The notes: generated from the letters alone by a model not told the origin. 7,597 nt of DNA from Maricaulis sp963976135 (GCF_963976135.1 NZ_CAXBKN010000114.1:1-7597), one strand, 5' to 3'. Shown: positions 1 to 6,306, numbered from the stretch's first letter. A program made the numbers and translations.

Positions 1-717
1 AATGCGCCGATCGAGATCACGATTGTTGGCGATATCAGCGAAGAGGCGGTCATCGCCGCGGTCGGTGCCACATTCGGCGCCCTGCCAGAGCGGGCTACAA
101 GCTGGCCCGACTATGCCGAGGCGCGTGATGTCCGCTTCCCTGAAGCCACCAGCGAGCCGGTCATCCTGCGCCATAACGGTCCGGATTATCAGGCCATGGC
201 AAATGTCTACTGGCCGACTTTCGATGATAGCGAGCCACGCCGCAGCCGTGCCCTGGCCTTGCTGCGCGCCGTGTTCGACCTCAAGCTGACCGAACGCCTG
301 CGCGAGGCCGAGGGTTTTACCTATTCCGCCTTCAACAGCTCGACGACGTCGGATGTCTATCCTGACTACGGCTATCTCTGGGTCGGCGTCGATGTCCGGC
401 TCGAGAATGTCGACGCGACCTATGCCGCGATTGACGAGCTGGCCGCCGCACTGGCCGCCGGCGAGATCACCGAGGATGAAGTCCTGCGCGCCCGCCGGCC
501 CTTGCTGGAGCAGATCGAGGATGCGTTCGAGAATAATGGCGCCTGGCTCAACTGGCTGTCGCAATCCTGGGACAAGCCCGAGCGGCTCGACCGGATTCGC
601 GCCCTGGCCAGTGACTATGCCGAAATTTCCCGTGACGAGCTGATCGGGATGGCGGCGGACTACCTGCAGCCGGAAGCCAGCTGGCGGGTGACGATATTGC
701 CGCGTGACGCCGAATAG
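1..717 (+). CDS. M16-family zinc peptidase-like protein, C-terminal part (5' end outside window)
   Basis: This reading frame is open from the first base and ends at TAG 715-717, giving 238 visible codons. The first residues (ITIVGDIS, then TFGALPERA) match the end of one M16 half-domain. VILRHNGPDYQAMANVYWP opens the next, and LTERLREAEGFTYSA (about window residues 95-109) is the R/Y-containing segment typical of the C-terminal M16 domain. EDEVLRARRPLLEQIE followed by NNGAWLNWL resembles large PqqL-type bacterial proteins that carry four M16 subdomains. By family knowledge these are about 900 residues long and usually periplasmic. The catalytic HxxEH motif lies in the N-terminal half, outside the window, so activity cannot be judged. 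An internal ATG at 196 is only a Met codon inside the domain, not a start. A lipoprotein FKBP gene follows 56 bp downstream on the same strand, which could mean co-transcription. Confidence 0.9.
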   Translation, partial: NAPIEITIVGDISEEAVIAAVGATFGALPERATSWPDYAEARDVRFPEATSEPVILRHNGPDYQAMANVYWPTFDDSEPRRSRALALLRAVFDLKLTERLREAEGFTYSAFNSSTTSDVYPDYGYLWVGVDVRLENVDATYAAIDELAAALAAGEITEDEVLRARRPLLEQIEDAFENNGAWLNWLSQSWDKPERLDRIRALASDYAEISRDELIGMAADYLQPEASWRVTILPRDAE

Positions 718-742
718 AATTCTCGCATCGGCACAACTGAAC

Positions 743-758
743 CGGGCAGGCCTGCCCG
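743..758. repeat. 16-bp perfect palindrome before the FKBP start
   Basis: CGGGCAGGCCTGCCCG is a perfect inverted repeat between the M16 stop and the FKBP ribosome binding site, which is GGAG at 763-766. As RNA it could form a 6-bp GC-rich stem with a GGCC loop. No T-tract follows, so an intrinsic terminator for the M16 gene is doubtful. A protein-binding site, or a small hairpin affecting translation of the next gene, are alternatives. Only the symmetry is seen; the role is unknown. Confidence 0.45.
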
Positions 759-773
759 AAATGGAGATTGAAA

Positions 774-1433
774 ATGAGATTTGCCGTGTTGATGACAGCC
801 GCCTCCGCCCTGGCGCTCTCGGCCTGTTCGAGTGGAGACGTGCCCGTGAGTGATGCACCGCCGAGTGAAACGGATGCTGTGACTGAAGCAGCGCCGGCCG
901 CAGCCCAGCCCGAGGCACCGGTGATGACGGTCGAGGCGGCGACGGTTGCCGAAGCCCGCGCCTGTCAGGGCGCCGCCGATACCACCATGCTCGTCATTGA
1001 CGCGCCAGAGGCCGGCAATCAGGACGCCGACGTGAACGCTGCCGCAGCCCGTGACTATCTCGATGCTGTGCGCGCCGAACCCTGCGTGTTCGAACTGCCG
1101 TCCGGCCTGCTCTTCCGTATCCGCCAGCCTGCCGAGGATGGCATTTCACCGGTCTCCGGCGATATGGTCACGGTGCATTATCGCGGCATGTTCGCCTATG
1201 GCGGCGAGTTCGATTCCTCCTATGCTCGCGGCGAGCCAGCGACCTTCCCCTCCAACCGTCTGATCGCCGGCTGGGTCGAAGCCCTGCCGCTGATGCGTGT
1301 CGGCGAAGCCTGGGATCTCTTCATCGCGCCAGAGCTGGCCTATGGCCCACGTGGCACGCCGGGCGGTCCGATCGGCCCGAATGAAGCCCTCGTTTTCCAG
1401 CTTGAACTGATCGATATCCCGGGCGCCAATTAG
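774..1433 (+). CDS. FKBP-type peptidyl-prolyl cis-trans isomerase, lipoprotein
   Basis: This 219-residue protein should catalyse proline isomerisation in envelope proteins while anchored to a membrane by lipid. The N-terminus is a lipoprotein signal: a hydrophobic run ends in the lipobox LSAC with Cys18. Residues 19-60 are an Ala/Pro/acidic linker. The FKBP domain spans about 128-216 and keeps the pocket residues known from FKBP12: Tyr136 (VHYRG), Phe146 and Asp147 (EFDSSY), Leu163/Ile164 and Trp167 (LIAGW), Tyr190 (LAYG) and Phe208 (LVFQLEL). Cys64 and Cys104 lie in the stretch before the domain and could pair. The ATG at 774 is chosen because GGAG at 763-766 lies 7 nt upstream. A TTG two codons earlier (768) is in frame but sits too close to that site. 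The overall plan resembles FkpA/Mip-like proteins, but the long N-terminal dimerisation helix of Mip is not evident. It is convergent with the VWA gene cluster. Confidence 0.92.
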   Translation: MRFAVLMTAASALALSACSSGDVPVSDAPPSETDAVTEAAPAAAQPEAPVMTVEAATVAEARACQGAADTTMLVIDAPEAGNQDADVNAAAARDYLDAVRAEPCVFELPSGLLFRIRQPAEDGISPVSGDMVTVHYRGMFAYGGEFDSSYARGEPATFPSNRLIAGWVEALPLMRVGEAWDLFIAPELAYGPRGTPGGPIGPNEALVFQLELIDIPGAN

Positions 1434-1474
1434 GCCCGGTCATCCGGTTCGAAAATCAATTCGCCAAAGTCAGG

Positions 1475-1508
1475 GCCGTGCCGGTGAGTTTGCGCTCACC
1501 GGTGCGGC
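1475..1508. terminator. Long hairpin between convergent genes, candidate bidirectional terminator
   Basis: CCGGTGAG (1481-1488) and CTCACCGG (1495-1502) form an 8-bp stem around the 6-nt loop TTTGCG. The pairing continues outward through two G-U wobbles and four more G-C pairs to 1475/1508, about 14 bp in all. It lies between the FKBP stop (1433) and the stop of the minus-strand VWA gene (1510-1512), where a shared terminator is expected. Neither side has a clear T-run, so Rho-independent efficiency is uncertain. It may instead mainly protect transcript 3' ends. Confidence 0.6.
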
Positions 1509-1509
1509 G

Positions 1510-3081
1510 CTAGCGTGCCAGGCGCAGATTGGCGAGATCGCCGGCGATCATCTCGAATGTATCGCGCAGCGCCGAGGTCGACGGCGAGTCGAAATACAGG
1601 CTGTCGCTGGACGCGCAGGCCCGCATCATGTCCCGGGTCGAGCTGGAATTGACCTGGAATGTGATGGTGTAGACGCGGATTCCCTGGGACTTGGCATAAT
1701 TGCAGGCCGCGACTGTACGCTCGTCGAGGGCGTCACCGAGCCTGCTGCTGCTGGTGGTACGAATGCCGAGGCGGTCGTCAGTGATATATCCATAGGCCTC
1801 GTATTCCGACATGAAATCGGTGCTTTGCCCGCGCAGGACGTTTTCGCCGTCGGTCAGGATCACCATCGCCTTGAGCACGTCGCGATCATCATAGCTGGTG
1901 CCCTCGCTGAACGGCATTTGTGGTGACAGAACCCGCACACCCCAGCTGATGCCGTTGGCGATATTGGTGGTTCCATTTGCTTCCATATCGGAAATCGCAT
2001 TATCGATCCGCGAACGTGAAGTCGTCAGCGCCGTGATCGGCGTTGTCGTGCAGGCCGCGTTCGGACTGCCACCGCTTGGCCGCGCATCATCATATTTCGC
2101 CAGATTGCGCAGGCGCTCGAAAATCTCGTCGAGAATGCCGAGGCTGAGAAAGCTGCCATCGTCGATATAGTCATTGGGGAAGCGCCAGGTGTCTGGCTCG
2201 TCCGGGGCAAAATAGGGGACGAACAGGGTTTCGGGCCGGGCCGGGTTGGGCGCCGTGTCGTCGATATCCATGGGCAGCGAGCGCGATTCAACGCAGCCTT
2301 CCCAGCTGGTGTTACGCAGGCTGTCGAACAAATCCCAGTGATTGGGATGAATGGTCGTGGTTGTACAGCGGCGCCGGCGGCCGCGGCCGGTGCATTCCTC
2401 GACGCTGAAATCGCCGCCGGCCCATTGGGCATGGATAGGCGAGAGGGCGTCGGGGTCCAGCCACCAGTCGCGCTCGAAGCCGGTGCCGACATTGACCGTC
2501 GCGGCGAAGGGCACCAGGCCGATCTTGACGTCGTCCGGATCATCGCCGCCTTCAAACAGGATTTCCGACAGGAGATGAGCGGCATCGCGCAGGCCGCGGA
2601 TCTTGGAGCCGCCCATCGAGCCGGTATTGTCGAGTACCATGGCCAGCTCGATACGCTGGCGGGCGCGCTGGGCGACGCTCTCCCAGTGCACGGTAATGGT
2701 CTGGATGCCGGCCAGGCCGAGCATGGTGGTGCGAACTTCGGCGGCGCCGCGTACGGTGACGCTGTCGGTTTCCGGGTCGAGCGAGACCGAGACGCTGGTG
2801 ATGTCACCCAGCTCGCGTTCCGGGTAATTCGCTGCGATGAAGCCGCGGGCAATCGTCAGTGCATCTTCATCGGAGATGGTGGAATTGACGCCGACGGCGA
2901 GCGCCGCGGCGTCGAGCGCCTGGGCGAGGCGGCTGCGGGCATTCATCGCCGTGCTGAGATCGACGGAACCGCCGGCCAGCAGGGTCACCGGCATCAGCGC
3001 CAGCGAAAAAATCACCGCGACATTGCCCCGCCGATTGGTCGCGAATTCTGCGATTTTTCTCAAGAAGCGGGCCAGGAACAT
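1510..3081 (-). CDS. TadG-like protein with Tad membrane segment and VWA domain (copy P1)
   Basis: This 523-residue protein is the last of three tandem paralogues. A basic N-terminus (R5, R8, K9, R17, R18) precedes the conserved RGNVAVIF and a membrane segment at about 21-38, as in Flp-pilus TadE/G-like proteins. A VWA domain follows. Its MIDAS metal site is visible as D151-N-T-G-S155, Thr372 (GTTNIANG) and Asp411 (LTDGEN). Between the first and second MIDAS segments lies a large insert, about 205-350, with Cys230, Cys239, Cys263 and Cys344. Cys460 and Cys489 lie near the C-terminus, which ends in IAGDLANLRLAR. The VWA part should face the periplasm or cell surface. The ATG at 3081 is secure because an in-frame TAA lies three codons upstream and the N-terminus aligns with copy P2. 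The Shine-Dalgarno region is poor (GATGATGG). The precise function is not known; a metal-dependent adhesive or pilus-associated role is inferred from the family. Confidence 0.9.
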   Translation of the reverse strand: MFLARFLRKIAEFATNRRGNVAVIFSLALMPVTLLAGGSVDLSTAMNARSRLAQALDAAALAVGVNSTISDEDALTIARGFIAANYPERELGDITSVSVSLDPETDSVTVRGAAEVRTTMLGLAGIQTITVHWESVAQRARQRIELAMVLDNTGSMGGSKIRGLRDAAHLLSEILFEGGDDPDDVKIGLVPFAATVNVGTGFERDWWLDPDALSPIHAQWAGGDFSVEECTGRGRRRRCTTTTIHPNHWDLFDSLRNTSWEGCVESRSLPMDIDDTAPNPARPETLFVPYFAPDEPDTWRFPNDYIDDGSFLSLGILDEIFERLRNLAKYDDARPSGGSPNAACTTTPITALTTSRSRIDNAISDMEANGTTNIANGISWGVRVLSPQMPFSEGTSYDDRDVLKAMVILTDGENVLRGQSTDFMSEYEAYGYITDDRLGIRTTSSSRLGDALDERTVAACNYAKSQGIRVYTITFQVNSSSTRDMMRACASSDSLYFDSPSTSALRDTFEMIAGDLANLRLAR

Positions 3082-3111
3082 GTGCGTTTACCATCATCAA
3101 TTCGGTAAAAC

Positions 3112-3141
3112 TCTACAGGTTCGGGGTTAAAGGGCCGTTAG
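3112..3141 (-). promoter_or_regulatory. Candidate promoter of copy P1 with CtrA-like box
   Basis: On the minus strand the 84-bp gap between P2 and P1 reads CTAA-CGGCCCT-TTAAC (3126-3141). This differs by one base from the Caulobacter CtrA pattern TTAA-N7-TTAAC. Nine bases later comes GTAGA (3112-3116), weakly like the alphaproteobacterial -10 GCTANAWC, 35 bp from the start codon. The same two elements occur at identical distances before copy P2. The palindrome GGTTAACC (3149-3156), just upstream, carries another TTAACC half-site. Binding and promoter activity are inferred. Confidence 0.5.
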
Positions 3142-3165
3142 ATGAGGTGGTTAACCAATGGTGAC

Positions 3166-4731
3166 CTATCGCGACAGCCGCAGATTGGCGAGATCGCCGG
3201 CAATCATCTCGAAGGCATCGCGCAGGGCCGAGGATGAGGGCGAGTCAAAATACAGGCTCGCACTGGTGGCACAGGCCTGCATCATGTTTCGCGTCGAGCT
3301 TGAACTGACCTGGAAGGTGATCGTGTAGACCCGGATCCCCTGCGCCTTGGCATAGGCGCAGGCCGCTGCGGTGCGCGCATTGAGCGCCGTGCTGAGCAGA
3401 TTGCCGTTCGAGGTGCGCACACCAAGCCGGTTGTCGCTGATATAGCCATAGGCCTCATAGCGGGACATGAAGTCATTGCCCTGTCCCGAGAGCACATTCT
3501 CCCCGTCTGTCAGGATCACCATCGCCTTGAGCACGGTGCGGTCATCATAGGCAACGCCTTCCGCGAAGGGCATTTGCGGTGACAGGACGCGCACGCCCCA
3601 GCCAATACCATTGGCGATATTGGTATTGCCGTTCGCCGCCATGGCCGAAATGGCCGCGTCAACGCGCGAGCGCGAGGTGGTGAGCGGGGTGATCGGCGTC
3701 ACTGTGCAGGCCGCATTCGGCCCGTTCGAGCTGGGCCGACCATCGTCATATTTCAGCAGATTGCGCAGCCGGTTGAGAACGCTCCCGACCACTCCGCTGG
3801 CGAGTCCATCGCTCAGATAATTGTTGGAATAGCCCGACAGGTCCGGCTCGTCGGGGGCAAAATAGGGGATGAAGAGGGTTTCCGGCCGGCTGGCATTGGG
3901 CGTGGTGTCGTCAATATCCATTGGCACGGCGCGCGCCTCGACGCAGCCACCCCAGGACGTATTGCGCAGGTCATCAAACAAATCCCAGTGATTGGGGTGG
4001 ATAATCGTGGTCGTGCATCTGCGCCGATTGCCATTGCCGGTGCAGACCTCGCTTGTCTGATCGCCGCCGGCCCATTGGGCGTGGATCGGTGAGGCGGCAT
4101 TCGGGTCCAGCCACCAGTCGCGTGCGAATCCGGTGCCGACATTGACCGTTGCGGCAAAGGGAATGACACCGATCTTCACGTCCCCGGTATCGCCGATGCC
4201 TTCAAACAGGATTTCCGAGAGCAGATGCGCCGCACCCCGCAGGGCCGTGATCTTGGAACCGCTCATCGAGCCGGTATTGTCGAGCACCATGGCCAGCTCG
4301 ATACGCTGGCGGGCGCGCTGGGCCACGCTTTCCCAATGCACGGTGATGGTCGGTATCCCGGCCAGGGCGAGCATGGTGGTGCGCACTTCGGCGGCGCCGC
4401 GCACGGTGACGCTGTCGGTGACCGGGTCGAGGGTCACTGTCACGTTGGTGATATTGCCCATTTCGCGTTCGGGATAATTGGCATTGATGAAGCCATTGGC
4501 GATGGTCAGCGCATCGGCATTGGAGACCGAGGCGTTGACGCCGACCGCCAGGGCGGCCGCATCGAGCGCCTGGGCGAGGCGGCTTCGGGCATTCATCGCG
4601 GTACTGAGATCGACAGATCCACCGGCCAGCAGGGTGACGGGCATCAGCGCCAGCGCGAAAATGACCGCAATATTGCCGCGGCGATCCTTCGCAAAACGGG
4701 ACAGAATTCCGGGAAAACGGCTCAGGCACAT
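3166..4731 (-). CDS. TadG-like protein with Tad membrane segment and VWA domain (copy P2)
   Basis: This 521-residue protein is the middle copy and is very close to P1: residues 27-66 are identical in the two. The order is a basic N-terminus, RRGN at 17-20, a membrane segment at about 21-38, a conserved region (SVTVRGAAEVRTTM, about 107-120), then the VWA domain. The MIDAS residues are D151-N-T-G-S155, Thr370 (GNTNIANG) and Asp409 (LTDGEN). The insert contains the Cys230/Cys239 pair around GNGNRRR, plus Cys263 and Cys342; Cys458 and Cys487 lie near the end. The last 73 residues are slightly closer to P3 (10 differences) than to P1 (13), unlike the rest of the protein. The ATG at 4731 has GAGGG (4741-4745 on the plus strand) 9 nt upstream, and an in-frame TGA lies just before it. 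Transcription from P3 through P2 to P1 is possible, since no terminator is visible in the gaps. Family role: Flp-pilus-associated or surface VWA protein. Confidence 0.9.
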   Translation of the reverse strand: MCLSRFPGILSRFAKDRRGNIAVIFALALMPVTLLAGGSVDLSTAMNARSRLAQALDAAALAVGVNASVSNADALTIANGFINANYPEREMGNITNVTVTLDPVTDSVTVRGAAEVRTTMLALAGIPTITVHWESVAQRARQRIELAMVLDNTGSMSGSKITALRGAAHLLSEILFEGIGDTGDVKIGVIPFAATVNVGTGFARDWWLDPNAASPIHAQWAGGDQTSEVCTGNGNRRRCTTTIIHPNHWDLFDDLRNTSWGGCVEARAVPMDIDDTTPNASRPETLFIPYFAPDEPDLSGYSNNYLSDGLASGVVGSVLNRLRNLLKYDDGRPSSNGPNAACTVTPITPLTTSRSRVDAAISAMAANGNTNIANGIGWGVRVLSPQMPFAEGVAYDDRTVLKAMVILTDGENVLSGQGNDFMSRYEAYGYISDNRLGVRTSNGNLLSTALNARTAAACAYAKAQGIRVYTITFQVSSSSTRNMMQACATSASLYFDSPSSSALRDAFEMIAGDLANLRLSR

Positions 4732-4761
4732 GCAAGGGCACCCTCATCTAATCTCCAGGCT

Positions 4762-4791
4762 TCTACCGGTCCCGAGTTAAAACCGAGTTAG
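4762..4791 (-). promoter_or_regulatory. Candidate promoter of copy P2 with CtrA-like box
   Basis: The minus strand reads CTAA-CTCGGTT-TTAAC (4776-4791). The half-sites are the same as before P1, but the spacer differs at five of seven bases. After nine bases comes GGTAGAAG (4762-4766 is the GTAGA core), a partial match to GCTANAWC, at the same 35-bp distance from the start codon as before P1. Half-sites kept while the spacer drifted suggests selection for binding, presumably by CtrA. This is an inference. Confidence 0.52.
4772..4790 (+). repeat. Tandem 8-bp direct repeat, 11-bp period
   Basis: CCGAGTTA occurs at 4772-4779 and again at 4783-4790, separated by AAA, so the copies are one DNA helical turn apart. 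The repeat overlaps the CtrA-like box of copy P2 and extends each half-site. This would put both halves on the same face of the DNA. The equivalent gap before P1 keeps the half-sites but not the extra CCGAG bases. Confidence 0.5.
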
Positions 4792-4815
4792 AATTGTGAG
4801 TTTATTTTGAGTGCG

Positions 4816-6306
4816 TTATCGCGAAAGGCGCAGATTGCTCAGATCGCCCGCGATCATCTCGAATGCATCGCGCAGGGCGTCCGATGAGGGCGAGTCAAAA
4901 TACAGGCCTGGATGGGTCGCACAGGCCTGCATCATATTGCGCGTCGAGCTGGAATTGACCTGGAAGGTGATGGTGTAGACGCGGATGCCCCGCTCCCGGG
5001 CATATTCACAGGCCGCCGCGGTGCGGGCATTGAGGGCATTGCGGATCGTGGTGTCATTCGAGGAGACAATGCCAAGACGGCCATCGCGCATATAGCCATA
5101 GCCGGAATAGTCCGAATAATTGCTGTTGCCGCGACCATTGAGGTAATTCTCGCCATCGGTCAGCACGACCATCGCCTTGATCGTGTCGTCCTCGTCCCAG
5201 TCCACGCCCTGGGTGAAAGGCTCGCCCGGTGACAGGACGCGCACGCCCCAGCTGACGCCGATCGGGATATTCGTCGTGCCGCTGGCGATCATGGCGGAGA
5301 TGCCGGAATTGATCGTATTCTGATTACCGGTCAACGGCGTGATCGGCCGCGCCGTGCAGCCCCAGCCGGGCCCGTCGCCGGATGAAACCGACGCGCCGGT
5401 ATATTTAGGCGCATTGCGCATCCGGGCGGTCTGGTCATAGCCCGACATCTGATCGCTCATATAGCTGTTGGGATAAGAGCCATAGCTCGACTCGTCCGGT
5501 GCAAAATAGGGCAGGAAGAGCGTGTCCGGTGATGCGGCAGACGGCGGCGTATCCTCGATATCATGGGGAATGGCCCGCGCCTCGACACAGCCGGTCCAGT
5601 CGCGATTGGTAATCGTGTCGAACAGCTCCCAGCGATTGGCGGCCGGGATGAAATTCTCCGAGTGCAGCGGTGACAGGCCATCCAGGTCGAGCCACCAGGC
5701 GCGCTCATATTGGGTCCCGACATTCACTGTCGAGGCAAAGGGCACAAGGCCGATCTTGAGCCGGTCCGGATCGGCACCCTCGAACAGGATGTCGGTCAGC
5801 AAATGCGCCGCATCGCGCAGGCTGGCTATTTTCGAGCCACCCATGGAGCCGGTATTGTCGAGCACCATGGCCAGTTCGAGCCGGCGGCGCGCGCGTTGCA
5901 CTTCGCTCTCCCAGTGCACGGTGATGGCATCAATCCCGATCAGCGACAGTACGAGCGTGGCAATGCGCGCCTCGGCGCCGACCGTGACGATGTCATTTTG
6001 CGTATCGAGTGCCACGGTCAGCCCGCCAATCTCACCGATCTCGCTGGGCGGATAATTGGCTGTCACGAAGCCGAGTGCGAATTCAGCGGCCTCATCCTCC
6101 GTGAGCGATGTCTGGACCCCGACGGCGAGGGCGGCTGCGTCGAGCGCCTGCGCCAGCCGGGTCCGGGCATTGAGGGCCTGATTGAGATCGACAGCACCGC
6201 CGGTCAACACCATGAGCGGCATCAGCAATATCGAGAACATCAGCGCGACATTGCCGCGCTGGTCGGCCACCCAGGCCCTTAAAAAGGAGGTCCATCTCGA
6301 AGGCAT
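4816..6306 (-). CDS. TadG-like protein with Tad membrane segment and VWA domain (copy P3, most divergent)
   Basis: This is the first copy of the array in transcription order. The ATG at 6306 gives 496 residues (MPSRWTSFLR...) and aligns its RGN (17-19) with RGN of the paralogues (18-20). An in-frame ATG at 6399 would add 31 residues that match nothing in P1 or P2 and would run through the divergent promoter region, so it is rejected. The ribosome site before 6306 is weak (GTGGA, 4 nt away). The membrane segment is at about 20-38. The VWA MIDAS residues are D150-N-T-G-S154, Thr345 (GTTNIPIG) and Asp384 (LTDGEN). Cys240 and Cys317 correspond to Cys263/344 of P1, and Cys433 and Cys462 to Cys460/489. 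The Cys230/239 hairpin with its Arg cluster is absent, as HAQWAGGD...NHWDLFD is replaced by the shorter HSENFIPAANRWELFD. It ends in DLSNLRLSR. The role is inferred as for the paralogues. Confidence 0.9.
   Translation of the reverse strand: MPSRWTSFLRAWVADQRGNVALMFSILLMPLMVLTGGAVDLNQALNARTRLAQALDAAALAVGVQTSLTEDEAAEFALGFVTANYPPSEIGEIGGLTVALDTQNDIVTVGAEARIATLVLSLIGIDAITVHWESEVQRARRRLELAMVLDNTGSMGGSKIASLRDAAHLLTDILFEGADPDRLKIGLVPFASTVNVGTQYERAWWLDLDGLSPLHSENFIPAANRWELFDTITNRDWTGCVEARAIPHDIEDTPPSAASPDTLFLPYFAPDESSYGSYPNSYMSDQMSGYDQTARMRNAPKYTGASVSSGDGPGWGCTARPITPLTGNQNTINSGISAMIASGTTNIPIGVSWGVRVLSPGEPFTQGVDWDEDDTIKAMVVLTDGENYLNGRGNSNYSDYSGYGYMRDGRLGIVSSNDTTIRNALNARTAAACEYARERGIRVYTITFQVNSSSTRNMMQACATHPGLYFDSPSSDALRDAFEMIAGDLSNLRLSR

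Larger units (their letters stand above)
1510..6306 (-). repeat. Tandem triplication of a TadG-like VWA gene, with duplicated leader
   Basis: Three head-to-tail copies encode proteins of the same architecture. Start-to-start distances are 1650 bp (P1-P2) and 1575 bp (P2-P3); the difference reflects the shorter P3. Both gaps are 84 bp. The 61 bp before the starts of P1 and P2 align without gaps at 36 identical positions, so the leader was duplicated with the gene. P1 and P2 are the younger pair. Near-identical stretches at nucleotide level are visible around the MIDAS-encoding region (about 2620-2680 against 4270-4330). No insertion sequence or terminal repeat flanks the array. Confidence 0.85.

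Noticed and set aside
768..773. TTG at 768 as the start of the FKBP lipoprotein
   Set aside because: It lies only one base after the GGAG ribosome site. ATG 774 has proper spacing and gives a normal lipoprotein signal peptide.
2338..3108. A 256-residue open frame on the + strand opposite P1, with similar frames opposite P2 (4225-4791) and P3 (5710-6282)
   Set aside because: The three antisense frames resemble one another, but this follows from the similarity of the sense genes. The translations are Gly/His/Ala-rich with no recognisable domain, which is typical of the complement of GC-rich coding DNA.
4202..4747. A 181-residue minus-strand frame starting at 4747, near the P2 start
   Set aside because: It lies in another frame of P2, is full of Arg, Pro and Gly, and matches no family. 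P2 in its own frame shows clear domains and motifs.
6281..6291. Perfect Shine-Dalgarno-like AAGGAGGT on the + strand
   Set aside because: It lies inside the P3 coding sequence on the opposite strand, where it encodes part of WTSFL, and no start codon follows at a suitable distance with an open frame.
1510..6306. Transposon or integrated element as the cause of the triplication
   Set aside because: No transposase, integrase, terminal inverted repeats or target duplications were seen. Unequal recombination between tandem copies is sufficient.
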